A stretch of 64,000 bases of DNA from Xiphias gladius (Eukaryota > Chordata > Actinopteri > Istiophoriformes > Xiphiidae). The DNA lies in assembly GCF_016859285.1 (NCBI RefSeq), contig NC_053420.1, positions 25,604,045 through 25,668,044 on the forward strand, given 5' to 3'. The notes beneath the pieces are model-generated. The model had not been told where the DNA came from. It saw nothing but the letters and a program-made list of their open reading frames with translations, and searched no databases. Numbering within the stretch: the stretch's first letter is position 1; every line of letters starts with the position of its first letter. This document shows, piece after piece, positions 52,932-64,000 of the stretch. Position numbers and translations under genes: made by a program.

Positions 52932-55900
52932 ATGGAACCCAAAACTGTAGGAAAGGAGAGGTTTTTCATCGTCATACGCGGGAAGTCGAGGAAAGGCTTC
53001 TGCCGAGGATGTATTGGCCGTGTGGAGGCAGAGACGCAGCGTGGAGAGCTGATGGGACTACTGTACTGCAGCGGCAGCAACGCGGGGAGCCCAAAGAGCG
53101 GAGGCATCGTGAGGAGAGAGGACACGTACCCTCTGAGCCGTCACCAGGCCCAGCTCCTGCTCTTTGTCTCGTCGACAAGCAAACGCCTGGAGCTGCTGTG
53201 TAATCCCCAGCTGTTCTCAGCCATCTGTGAGCTGTCTCAGGATGACCTGGTGGTGGTTAAGCACAAGAAAGGCCACCTGCCGGGGCTGGTGAAGAACCTG
53301 ATGCAAATTGGGAGGAAAGAGAACAAAGACGACCTGCACATGCTGGGCTTTGAGGTGGAATTTGTGGTGGGTAAAGTTGGTTGTCTGGTTTTTCGTTTGC
53401 AGCATCACGGCGTGGGTGTCTTGAATAAAGCACAGGTGGCAGAAGCATACTTATAAGGTTACTCTGAGGCCGATAATTTCACACGCAAACTAGTATAACC
53501 TCAAGAAATGTACTGAGACAAGGATGAATGTTTCATCTCCAAGGATTTGTTGGTCTTTTGGGAAAGTTATCATTCATAATAATGCCGGAGAGATACGCAA
53601 CTCTCAGCGACATTGGTCCAAATTGTACACATGCGCAAGAGCTTTTATCTGCTTTCAGTAGTCTGAGAACGTAAGAGTGATACATGTCTGCATTTGCGTT
53701 TCAGTAACTGTTATATTTTGTTCGCCCTTGTAGGACAGTGATCACAATTTGTCATCCAAGAAACCCGCTCCTCTGCCCTTGTTCAGTGCTGCGGACATCA
53801 TCCAGGTGGTCCCATCTTACTCCGTGCCCCTTGGACTGCACTGGAGAGATGGCCAATGTGGGGGTAAGGAGTGTGGTCAAAGTCATAGCTTGCCTGCCTC
53901 TTTCATAGTCAACATGTGGCATTTCTGAACCACGTGAGAACTTGGTGTTGCTATCCTTGATTTCATGAAACGCAATCCTTTTTTTGGTTTAAAAATCAAT
54001 CTTCATCCCACTCCGCTCCATTTAGCGAATGAAATCCTGCCATTGATAATTCAGAAACAACACCTGTGGCTAAAGGGGGGGCACAGAAGAAGCAGTCCCA
54101 GTGCACAACTTGAAAAACTGGTCCTGTTGCCCTGGAATGCAGAATGTTAGATTCATCACATGGTCTGGTGTTCTCGCACATTGTGAGCTGTCTACATACC
54201 TCATCTGTAGACTTGTGCCATGTTAGCCTGAGGTCAATCTGATGAGGCAGCATGTGACAATTCCAAAAAAATGTCATATGACTTTCTAACCATCATCCTC
54301 TCCACCTCCACACACACCCTCCATATCTCTGTGCAGGTCTAAACAGAAAAGCGGTGACACGCATCAACTCCATGCCCAATATACGATCTCGTGCACTACA
54401 AGTGAGAGACAACCATACAGAGCAGAGTGTCATTCAGAGCCAAAGTCTGAGCATATCTCATGGACCCCTGGAGGTGGGATCCATGGTGGAGGTGGTGTCC
54501 AACACGGGGATCACAGTGTACGGGGTCATTCGGTGGTTGGGGGTCCCTGCAGGAAAGACCGATGAATGGGCTGGGATCGAATTGGTTAGGCACTAAAATT
54601 TTGCACGTTTAAATTTTATCGGCTTTCAGGCATCTAAGACGCCTTATATCTGATTTTTGTTTTTTATTGTTTCAGGATTATGAGGTGAATGGCTGCTCTG
54701 ATGGGAAGTACGGAAGCCAGAGATATTTCACCTGCAAAAGGAACAGGGCTTTGTTTGTTCCTGTCACAAAGTGCAGCCCTGATAGCAGGTTTGTCTACTC
54801 CTCTACAGGAAGGGAGACCCCAAAACCCACTGAAACGCCTCCAGGTCAGACTCTTCTCCTAGTTTGGTGGGACACGCATACACAATGAATTCACATTTAC
54901 ACATTAGACACATTTGATATTATTGGTATAATTTCTTCTGAAAGTGAAATGTTTCTAAGTGAAATTGTAACACTATTTTTTTTTAAACCAGTGTTATGTT
55001 TTACTTGTACAAAATAGAATTAAGCAAGCTTAACTTAGCCTCCCTCAGAATTGCCTGTTCTAAACTATGGTGTACTGCGTAGTGCAGTGCACAAAATTGT
55101 AGTGTCATACAGGGAGTTTTGCAAACTGAACTTTTCATCAGGATGCCAGTATTATGTTGACTTATAGATGTTTGTCATTCCTCTCATTAGCTGTCACTTA
55201 TAACTACATCACAGAACCTCACAGAATCAGTTTTGAACAACTGCTGAAGTGTCATACCAGGGTTGAGGCCAAGTGGAAAAAAAACTTAGATTATGCTTTC
55301 TATTTAGTTTAACTGACTTTATTTTCACACCCTTCTGCCTCTAGCAGGATTAAGTGAAAAGATGGTCACTCAACCAGTGGTGTCTAAAACAATGCCTGGT
55401 TTGTGACGCTCTTTCCATCAGTATAACAACTGTGACAGTCCTGGGAGCGTTTTGCTTTGGAAAAGCAGATTAATCATTATCCTTGAAGGCCTGTGTGATT
55501 CTTTTTTTTTTTTTTCTCCTCCAGTTGGACTGTGTTTAGGTCTGGTGAGAAACTGCCGCAGAAATGCTACCTTTCTCAAATCTAAAGCTACCAGTGAAAT
55601 GATGAGATCTGTGTTAACACGTCATTTAAAAGGAACATCTGTTTGTATATGTTTGCTTGCTTTTTTCAGTTCCGCCATTTGAGGACTCAGGGGAGAATGC
55701 ATCACCTATCGCTGAGTCAGAGGTCTTGTCTTTGTTAGTGGGAAGAATGAAGGGGATTCAGGGTCACATCAACTCCTGTTATCTCGATGCCACACTTTTC
55801 AGGTAAAATCCGTTCACCACCCCTTGGGGCATTTGATTCTCAAGAAGCACACTGTTGCAGACTGAGCTCAGATTTATTTTATTCTCACAATATCTAAAGT

Positions 55901-58139
55901 AATTTTATTTAGAGGAGATCAAATGCAACATAATGAGCAACCATCCATGAGCTGTACCGCTTATGCTTTGAGGGTTGAGGGGCTGGAGCAAATCCCAGCT
56001 GACATTGGGCGAGAGGCTGGGTATACCCTGGACAGGTCACCAGTATATCACAGGCCAAATGAGCATGGTGAACTGTGTTCAGATAAGCACTGAGTTGATA
56101 AAAGAATGTAGTTTTCTCTCAGTTTGTTCAGCTCATCCGTGACCCTGGATAATATCTGCCAGAAGTCAGCTGACACAGAACAACCCATAACCTGCACTCT
56201 GAGAAACATAGTCAACCGTTTACGCAGGTAAAAACACTGTCTTCAAGACAGTGTGTTTTCTTATGTTTTTTTTCTTATTATCAGCTAGTTTGCAAAACAA
56301 GAACATCATGACATTTTACATGATCTCAACTGGTAAACGAGTGCTCTCTGTCTTAATGATATGGGTACTCAACATTCGCTAGCTCTTGTGTTTGCTTAAT
56401 AATAGCTAATGTATTTATTGCAGACAAGGATTTGTGCCTGCAGAGAGTGTGATGAATTTCCGCAAACAGCTTGGCTGCGACACCTTCCAAACAGAGGAAA
56501 AAGGTCTGTACCTATACCTTAAAACATATGTTGTTAAAAATATATTTTAAGACAGTCTTTGCGAAGTCATTGCAAAATAACACATATCAAAAGCCTACTT
56601 TTGCAGAACTATGTGTTTTGAATTGTTTTGCCTCACTACAGACCCAGAGGAGTTCATCACAGTCCTCTTTCAGAAGGTGCTTTGCATGGAGCCACTGCTC
56701 AAGCTCCGGTATGAGCCTGAACCATATAGTATTAAATATCTTGTCCTATTTGGCTGTGTAAAATTGATTTACTGAAATGGGGTTCCTTTTTAGATCGAGA
56801 CGAGAAACATCTCAGGGTGCCTACACCTTCCAGATCTTTCTAGAAAAAGAGCAGATGGGACAGATGCCCACTGTCCAACAGCTGCTGGAAACATCCTGCC
56901 TGTCAGGTGACCTCAAGTTTGAAGAGGTGAGTGCTCTTCTTACTAGGCAAAGAGAACCTCGAGGGTTCGAGTTTTTCCTTTTGATTCGGTCATGTAACCC
57001 CAATATTGCCTTCCCTATTTCCCCCTCAGATGCCATCCTGTCTAATGGTTCAGATGCCAAGGTTTGGAAACAAGTACAAGATGTTTTCCCACATCATTCC
57101 CTCCACTGAGCTTGACATCACAGACCTTCTATACAACTGTGAGGAACGGAAGTAATCTGCACTGATTTCAAATCATATAGCATGATACCTATAGTTGAAT
57201 GTAATACTTTCTCTAATAGTGTTTTTGAAGAGCTTTAAGGTGCTTATGAATCACCTCCTTTTGTCCCAACAGCTCCGAGAGAATGCTTTGTCTGTGGGCA
57301 TTTGGCAGAGTATGAGTGTCTTCAGTGTCTACCAGATCGCAAACTGCAGCCAGGAAGAATCAAACAGTACTGCACTACGTGCAACACACAGGTAAACCAG
57401 ATTACCAGTTCCGTTGTCAAGTGTCCCATTGACCCAACTTGTGGTGTAAAACTTTACTTTTTTTTTCTGTAACAGGTGCATAGTCATCACACGCGGCAGG
57501 GTCACTCCCCCAAATCTCTAGAGGTTCCAGTAGGTGTAACCTCTGACACTCCTGTGCCCAGGCACACGATGCAGCTATCTGCTGTGCTCTGCATTCAAAC
57601 CAGCCACTACGTGTCCTTTGTCAAATACGGCCTTGACCCGCACTCTTGGCTCTTTTTTGACAGCATGGCAGACAGATGCGGTGAGATAGATTTCAGCTTG
57701 TTTCATTTACTTTTGTTAACAGTTTACATCTTTGTCTTTGTTTAATTTTATTCTGATGTTCGTGCAAGCACTGACTTGTTTTGGTTTTATCTGTGAAGTG
57801 GTTACCCCTGACTAATTTATTTTCCGATAATGCTGCCTTGACAGTATTAGATAAGGATACACTCTGACGTCTGTGACTGGTGTTTATCTCTGCTTGAGCT
57901 GATGTCTAATCTTAAGGCCACTCTTTCTTACAGGTGATGATCAAAGTGGCTATAACATTCCTGAGATCCAAGCTTGTCCAGAGCTGGGTGACTTCCTGTC
58001 CCAGTCGGAGGAGGAGCTGGCTCGTGCTAACCCTTCCCAGGCACCTGAACTAGTGCGCAGGCTGCTATGTGACTCGTACATGTTTTTATACCAGAACCCA
58101 GTCATGCCACTTTCAAAGCCAAACCATCAGGAGCCTTAA
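52932..58139 (+). CDS. cyldl: CYLD-like deubiquitinase (USP family)
   Basis: Thirteen coding exons, 52932-53366, 53734-53863, 54337-54584, 54676-54844, 55670-55802, 56123-56227, 56424-56503, 56642-56708, 56794-56926, 57030-57138, 57273-57391, 57476-57680 and 57934-58139, give 712 residues. One clear CAP-Gly domain (about 232-300: [22 protein letters not shown]) precedes a USP catalytic domain with Cys364 in [13 protein letters not shown], His620 in [10 protein letters not shown] and Asp638 in FFDSMADR. The His-Asp spacing of 18 equals that of human CYLD (871, 889). A B-box-like zinc insert ([28 protein letters not shown]) is kept, as in CYLD. Human CYLD has 956 residues and three CAP-Gly domains; here the N-terminal ones are missing or unrecognisable. 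CYLD cleaves Lys63 and Met1 ubiquitin chains and damps NF-kB signalling. I call this the cyldl paralogue because of its length and location; cylda or cyldb is the alternative. Confidence 0.93.
55925..56065. repeat. Dispersed fish repeat fragment in cyld-like intron
   Basis: The words GGGGCTGGAGCAAATCCCAG, CTGACATTGGGCGAGAGGC and ACCCTGGACAGGTCACCAG, in that order, are characteristic of a high-copy retroposon-associated repeat in teleost introns. No coding frame. Confidence 0.6.
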
Positions 58140-58804
58140 ATGCATGTGCGGATGAGGACACAATGTTCTCACAACAGTGCCTTATGACCTTGCATCTCTG
58201 CTTAATCAGCAAGATGTTGTGTTTGTTATTACATCCGAATAGCAGGAACTGAAATGGATGCTTTTAACTTCATGTAAAGAAACAATATTTTTGAAGAGAA
58301 ATACAATATTGTACTTCGGAAATCTGACTTTGATCTTAGTCAAAACTGATGTTGATGTGTAAGGAGAGAAAGAATGAGCAGTGAAAATATAACACTTTGC
58401 ACTGTCCTCCTCATCCTTGCCTTCACTCTCTCTTGAATGTCTTAATTTTGTTACATTTATTATTTATACTAAGTTTTTCAGAGGAAATTGTAGCATGTCA
58501 ATGATTTTCATGACTTTATTCTTATTTGTTTTTTCCTATTAAGTTAAAGTCCACTCAAGCACATAGTGACATGTTTATATGATGTTACATAATATTAACT
58601 CTGGATTGTCACTTGTAACCTAAAACACTCACTGAAGCCTCCCAGATCATATAAACTATGTGCGTTTTGGTTACTGTTGATAGGCTGTCTCTTGAAAACA
58701 GAGGATGTCAGAAGTACATGACTTGTATTTTATTTACTGTAAAGAACTGCACTATGTGCAGATGTTGCTAGTGCACATTACTGGATCTGTAATGTATTTT
58801 CATC

Positions 58805-58810
58805 AATAAA
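58805..58810 (+). terminator. Polyadenylation signal, cyld-like
   Basis: AATAAA about 670 bases after the stop codon, giving a 3' UTR of roughly 58140-58830. Confidence 0.7.
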
Positions 58811-59120
58811 ATATAAAAGAAATTGCAGTGGGAAATCAGTGAACTAACACTAACACAGAATTTTAGAGTATTAAAACCAGGCAAACACAATTATTCCCTC
58901 TCTGAGTTCTGCCGAACGCAGATAAACCACAGATTACCATTGTGTATTTTAGCAGCCTTTCACAGTGTAGAATAATGCATTTTGATCTGTTCAACTCAAA
59001 GTAGTGCTTTGAGGCTCTGAGAGGCAAGGTTAATCCTTGTAGGTAATGTTATGGACTGCAATGCCATCTTGTGGACTAAGAGGAGTTTGCCTTGAATGCT
59101 ATTCACTCCGACACTCAGAT

Positions 59121-59352
59121 CTATATATGTGTAGATAGATAGATATATAAATATATATATATATATCTAGATATATAGATATGTATATATATCTATCTAG
59201 ATATATAGATATATATATAGATAACCCCCCCCCAACCCCGCGCAGTATCTGGCATTGTCATCCTTTTTCTTCTCTAATTTTTCAGTTTTTACCTTTAATT
59301 TGTCACCTGTCTGTGTGTGTGTATCTATCTATATATATGATATATGTGTGTG

Positions 59353-59435
<83 letters not shown>

Positions 59436-59672
59436 GCTAGATCAGCTAAGGAACAGCTAAGATACTAGGCAGTACCCAGGTAACTCCCAGGCCTCATATA
59501 TATATGTGTATATATATGTATATGTATATATATATGTATGTGTATATATATATGTATATGTATGTGTATATATATATGTATATGTGTGTGTATATATATA
59601 TGTATATGTGTGTATATATATATATGTATATGTGTATATATATATATATATGTGTATATGTGTATATATATA

Positions 59673-59713
<41 letters not shown>

Positions 59714-59842
59714 ATGTATGTATATGTATGTATATGTATGTATATATATAAATGTATATATATATATGTATATATATATGTATGTATGTATATATATGTA
59801 TATGTATATATGTATATATATATGTATATATATATATATATG

Positions 59843-59889
<47 letters not shown>

Positions 59890-59905
59890 ATTTATATTTA
59901 TTTTT
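59121..59905. repeat. Compound TA / TATG / TG simple-repeat tract
   Basis: Nearly 800 bases of TA, TATG, TATC and TG repeats, interrupted by a short unique piece at about 59223-59320 and another at 59435-59497. Open frames through it on both strands encode only Ile-Tyr-Val-Cys-type repeats and are artefacts of the repeat. Confidence 0.95.
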
Positions 59906-60800
59906 CAAATATATTTCTTTATAAATGTATAACCAGTATATGTGTATGCAGGTTCATTAAGCACACAAGTTCACACATTAGTTAAGAACCCTTTGCAACG
60001 CAGTGTTGTTTAACAAATTTTAATCATTTTAAAATACTGGTGTTTTTAGATGCTGTCCTGTATCTACGATTAGATTTACAGATGTTCAGTGATCACCTGC
60101 CAACCATCTTGGGAATCCCCATAAAAACATTACACATTTTCATTTATTATCTAGAGAGGATCACCAGGACCACTTGGCGTGAGATTGAAATCTACTTTTT
60201 AGGGAAATTTGGGGTGGTTATTATTGTGAACCATTCTTTTGACTTTCAATTCACCATGACACAACAACAACTCTATAGTCTGAACCTCTTTGCCTTTGAG
60301 TTGAAATGCGATAGGTCTGTTGGCTCTCAAGGCAGGCTCCTTTGTGTCACGTACCACACATTCTGGCCTACACCATTTTTTGAATCACTAAAAGCACAAC
60401 ACCGTTCCAAGGCCTTGAAGGCAGCCTAGACTGTACATGAGGGTCAATCTCCCTACCATTTATACCAATTTTTGCTAATTATGTCGGCAATTTGTTTCGG
60501 CTATCCCATTAGATTAACTATGAAGTATACCTTGATATGCATATTCACGAAATGACATCAGGGTGAGTTAGGTAAGAAGGGCATATAGCTAAAAGGAGAG
60601 ATCTCTTCACACATGATGATAATGATGATTGTTGTTGCCATTATTATTATTACTAAAAATATGCACACAGAGCTGCTGCTTCTTTTTGCTCTCATTCACT
60701 TATCAGATCAAGTGAATACAAACAACAAACGGATACACAAGCGGAGACTGAACCTGGAGCACCGTGTGCTCCCGGTACGTGTGTATCTCATTCAGTACTG
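59906..60800. other. Intergenic region between cyld-like and top1
   Basis: No gene recognised. An open frame of 129 codons at 60040-60429 has no motif or splice context that I recognise and is not called as a gene. Confidence 0.45.
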
Positions 60801-60882
60801 TGTGTGTGACCATCGTGGGCCTGGACAGCAACACGTTTTATCAAGAGGAGGAGCTACCCTGCCCTCTACCATTTAAATTTAA

Positions 60883-60892
60883 GCGCATGCGC
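60883..60892 (+). promoter_or_regulatory. NRF1-type site in top1 promoter
   Basis: The palindrome GCGCATGCGC, the NRF1 consensus core, lies about 135 bases upstream of the top1 start codon. Typical of housekeeping promoters (established). Binding here is inferred. Confidence 0.65.
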
Positions 60893-61025
60893 ATTAGTGT
60901 ACAATTGGGACTTACTCTCTTACACAACCGTGTCTTTTCTTCATTCTGCCTGCATCTACTCGCCGGTGTGTGGTAACCCTCCACGTTTCTCATTTTTGAT
61001 TTTTTGATCAAACAACGCTTAGGAA

Positions 61026-63932
61026 ATGAGTGGGGACCATTCCCACAACGAGGACCAGGTAATGTTAAATGTATTTTGTAATGTCATCATTGGTGGTTAC
61101 CGGGCACAATTTCTTGCTACCGTTTAATTTGTTTGGTTTGACAGGGTAACTTAGCTAACTGTGAATAGTGCCTGCTAGCGCGCATTTTGTTGTTAACAGC
61201 GTCTTGACAAGTTTCATCACATTAATATTTGTGATGTTGCGGAAACGTGATATCTAGTTAGCGTTCCGGTTTATGTGGCTAAGCTTGAACTCAAAGACAA
61301 AGTGGGGTAATGTTACGTTTAATTTGGCGTTAGCTGTAGCCAATGTTAGCCATAGCGGCTTCGGTATTAGCCGCTAAGCCATTTTACCGTCCAGTGTAGC
61401 AACCTAACCTAGCTAGCGGGGGAGCTAGCAAACTGTCGCTTTGCCATCCAGCAAGTTCAAAGTTAGTTAGCCGGCTAGTTAGCTACTACGGAATTTAACA
61501 TTCATCTGTTTTTTTGATTTTTCCAGATTGACTGTGGCACTCGGGTCAATGGTAAGTTCAATAGGGTAAGCTAACAAGTTCAAAGGAGCATTTTTCTCAA
61601 AGTCTGACTTCTCTTCACTGATCAAATCTGATGTTACGTTAGTTCTCAGTAGAGGACAGAAATGGCGTCCAGAGACTAAGTCCTCTGTCTCACTCACAAG
61701 CGCCTATTGTTCAAAAGGGAGGTCTTGTAAAAGCTTTTCCGCAAATTATTTTCTCGATCCGAAACATTACTGGCACACACATTGAGGTGTTTTATCAGTT
61801 TATCGTATTAGATGTTCTTGTTGGTTAGCTTTTAATACCACATTTCCCACCTGAAAGTGAGGGTTTGGGGGTTGAGGACTTAGTCTCTGCGCCATTTTCT
61901 TTTTCGGTGTAGCGGCCTGACTGTGCTGCAAGCTGAACCCAGGCAGTGGAGTGCAGATGGCTGTGTGGAGGAGAAATGCGAAGGCATAGTGCTTCGTTAA
62001 GATCCAATGTGGTGTCCAAAAGGACTATAAATTTTTTTATGCACGATCTTAAACTCCTTTTCATAGCTAAGGTTATTGTTCTGTTTTTATTATAGCTACA
62101 GGGACTTAAAAAGCTCATCTTTCCCCCGGCGTGGGAACGTTAAGTTGGATCCACGTTTCAGTAGTCAACATATCAAGTCATTAACTTTTATTCATCATCG
62201 CATTGCAAGTTTTAAACGCGTTACTGGATAATAGATAGTCTTGATCTTACAGTAAAGAGTGAGTTTTTGAGTTTAAGTGCTATTATCATTTGTCTGAGCT
62301 CTAGAAATCTATTTTAAACATGTAAGACAGCACTAATACACATACTAAGAAAACTACTTTTTGTTTTCTGTAAGTCAACTAAGCAGGACTAACCTTTTTC
62401 CTAGATGCTAAACACTAACAACCCAGGACAACATCTTCAGTGTGTTGGTTTGAGGCAAAATATGTAGCCTTTTTATAAGATTGTCTAACAACCAAACCTG
62501 GAGAATTATTGATATGAGCGTTGCTTTTCTGTGCAGCCTTACTGCTAAAAATCATCTAGCTGACCATAACAGTCCACTTATTTGGTTTTCATTCTGCAGC
62601 AATGGGCTAACATTTGTCTGTGGAACAGAGACCCTTGCCTTCACTTCTAGCTGTCAGAGATTGGTATTCATTCCCTTAAGACTGCACTTAACAGTCTTAA
62701 TGTTATTAAAGAGCAAGTCTCTTTTTATAAAGCATCATCACTTCGGCCTGGTTCAAAGAAAGATTACATCATTTGATTCAATACACTTATCCATTTACTT
62801 GTACATGTTATACTTTATGTATACATTTTATTTTTTAGCACAACTTGTTTGCTAGTCAGGGACATGGGCATATATATTCTAATTTTATACATTTCATCTG
62901 TCAGCTGCGAACTGTAGAGTGGAGTCTTAACCAAAAGTCTGTCAGATATGTTCGCCAGTTTGTCTGCAGATATGTGAATCAAGCGATGATTTGTCTTATA
63001 TCTGAGAGGATAGCACAAATCAAATCTGTCATATTAAAATAATGGGTGAACAAAGACTACTAGTTTTTACAGTGTTAAATGGAACAACCGAGGTAAAGCT
63101 CTAAGTCCATTTTTGGATTTAGTGATTATTTGATACTAGATCACTCACTGATCACTTTTTAAGCTTGAAAATGTCAGCCATGTTTGTTTCTTATACTGCT
63201 ATGGCAGGGGAATTTGGACACCTTATTTCAAGGGCCTGTTAATAGATTAGGCTAAGTGTCAGCTCTGTGCTTGGCAAATTTTAGGTGTCAACTCTTAATG
63301 TTATGAATTGCCTTTTTTTCCCCTAAAACTAAGTAAGCTACAGCAAATAAAATAATGAATCTAATTAGAGTTAACTACTATTTTTTTTCACTTGCGTGTT
63401 TCAACCTGTCAGTAGTTTCATACTGTGTCATAGACAATGTGGGTCATATGGGCAATAGGAGGTGCTGTGCTACTGTGTGATAGATTTTCTATTTACATGC
63501 TGCATGACATTCAGATTGTGGCGCATGTTCAGACCTTGTGTGTAGCAATACATTTAATGTGTTTTACCTTGAAAAGTTATGTAGATGGACTTTCAGTACG
63601 TCTAGGTTGTCTGTTGATAAGTTTGTCCTTCTTAGCCAGTCCACATGGGTACTCAGGGAGTGCACTTTGCCACTTGTGTATAGAATCATATTGTTCATAC
63701 TTCAGCCAGTTGGTAGGTCCTGGTCCTAGTGTAGGTACACAGAATTTCCTACCATTCATCCAGTCCATTGTTGGATTGATTTCAGTCAATACCTTATTGA
63801 CTTTTGAAGAAGGTAACACTGTTATCTTCTCATAGACTCTCACAAGCATAAAGACAAGTACAAAGAGAAGGAACACAAACATAAGGACCACAAGAAGGAT
63901 AAGGAACGGGAGAAATCAAAACATGGCAACAG
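61026..63932 (+). CDS. top1: DNA topoisomerase I, N-terminal exons (partial)
   Basis: Three exons are visible: 61026-61058 (MSGDHSHNEDQ), 61527-61551 (IDCGTRVN plus one base) and 63836-63932 (DSHKHKDKYKEKEHKHKDHK, then a KDKEREKSKHGN-type run). Order, phases and sequence match vertebrate TOP1, where the first exon encodes MSGDHLHN and the third the lysine-rich start of the unstructured N-terminal domain with nuclear localisation signals. The enzyme relaxes supercoils through a transient 3'-phosphotyrosine. Its core and catalytic domains lie beyond the right edge. The start was chosen because it gives the conserved MSGDH. The second exon is only 25 bp, as expected for this gene, but its sequence differs from the mammalian IEADFRLN. 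Confidence 0.95.
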
Positions 63933-64000
63933 GTATGGCGTGTGCTTCCAGACTCCAATTAAATACTTTCCTGATGGTGTCTGCTCAAAGTGGACAAGAA

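Noticed and set aside
55525-55547. Possible alternative exon in the cyld-like gene after a CTCCTCCAG acceptor
   Set aside because: It meets an unfavourable frame within a few codons, and the exons on either side join directly in frame.
59465-59932. Long open frames on both strands encoding Ile-Tyr-rich repeats
   Set aside because: They are translations of TA/TATG simple repeats. No start context, splice signals or non-repeat residues support a gene.
60040-60429. A 129-codon frame upstream of top1
   Set aside because: No recognisable domain, no promoter or polyadenylation context, and it lies in AT-rich intergenic DNA. Kept only as an unassigned frame.

Overview
The window is vertebrate nuclear DNA, almost certainly from a ray-finned fish and probably a percomorph. 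The coding genes are split into many short exons with GT-AG borders. The introns carry dinucleotide repeats, Tc1-like and hAT-like elements and other dispersed repeats familiar from teleost genomes. The species cannot be named from the sequence. No prokaryotic, CRISPR-like or viral system was seen. Left to right: the 3' end of trpc4ap (+, 1 to about 5,130) with an internally deleted Tc1-like element in its last visible intron; a convergent gap; a complete sarcomeric myosin heavy chain gene of the MYH7B (fish MYH14) type (-, about 22,735 to 6,900) with miR-499 in one intron; a gene-poor stretch of about 16 kb (22.8-38.9 kb) with repeats and a second Tc1 remnant; snai1 (-, start codon at 42,267); a CpG-rich promoter and a short TP53INP2-like autophagy adaptor gene (+, 45,390-46,555); ggt7 (+, 47,223-51,117); a CYLD-like deubiquitinase gene (+, 52,932-58,139); a long TA/TATG/TG simple-repeat tract (59.1-59.9 kb); and the first three coding exons of top1 (+, from 61,026 and leaving the window). 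Exon borders were assigned by hand. The summed exon lengths keep frame in every complete gene: myh7b 5,814 nt before a short unresolved tail exon, snai1 780 nt, tp53inp2-like 450 nt, ggt7 1,899 nt, cyld-like 2,139 nt. The gene set is a rearranged copy of human chromosome 20q. TP53INP2, GGT7, MYH7B and TRPC4AP lie together at 20q11.22 in human, TOP1 is at 20q12 and SNAI1 at 20q13, while CYLD itself is on chromosome 16. The genes do not form a pathway. The functional units are the myosin with its intronic miRNA (muscle fibre identity), the snail repressor flanked by a large possible regulatory region, and ubiquitous housekeeping or signalling genes. The most notable observations are an intact myosin host gene for miR-499, a very short TP53INP2-like protein that keeps the LC3-interacting motif, a CYLD paralogue reduced to about 712 residues, a GGT7 with no threonine at the expected nucleophile position, and decayed but recognisable transposon insertions in the myosin and trpc4ap introns.
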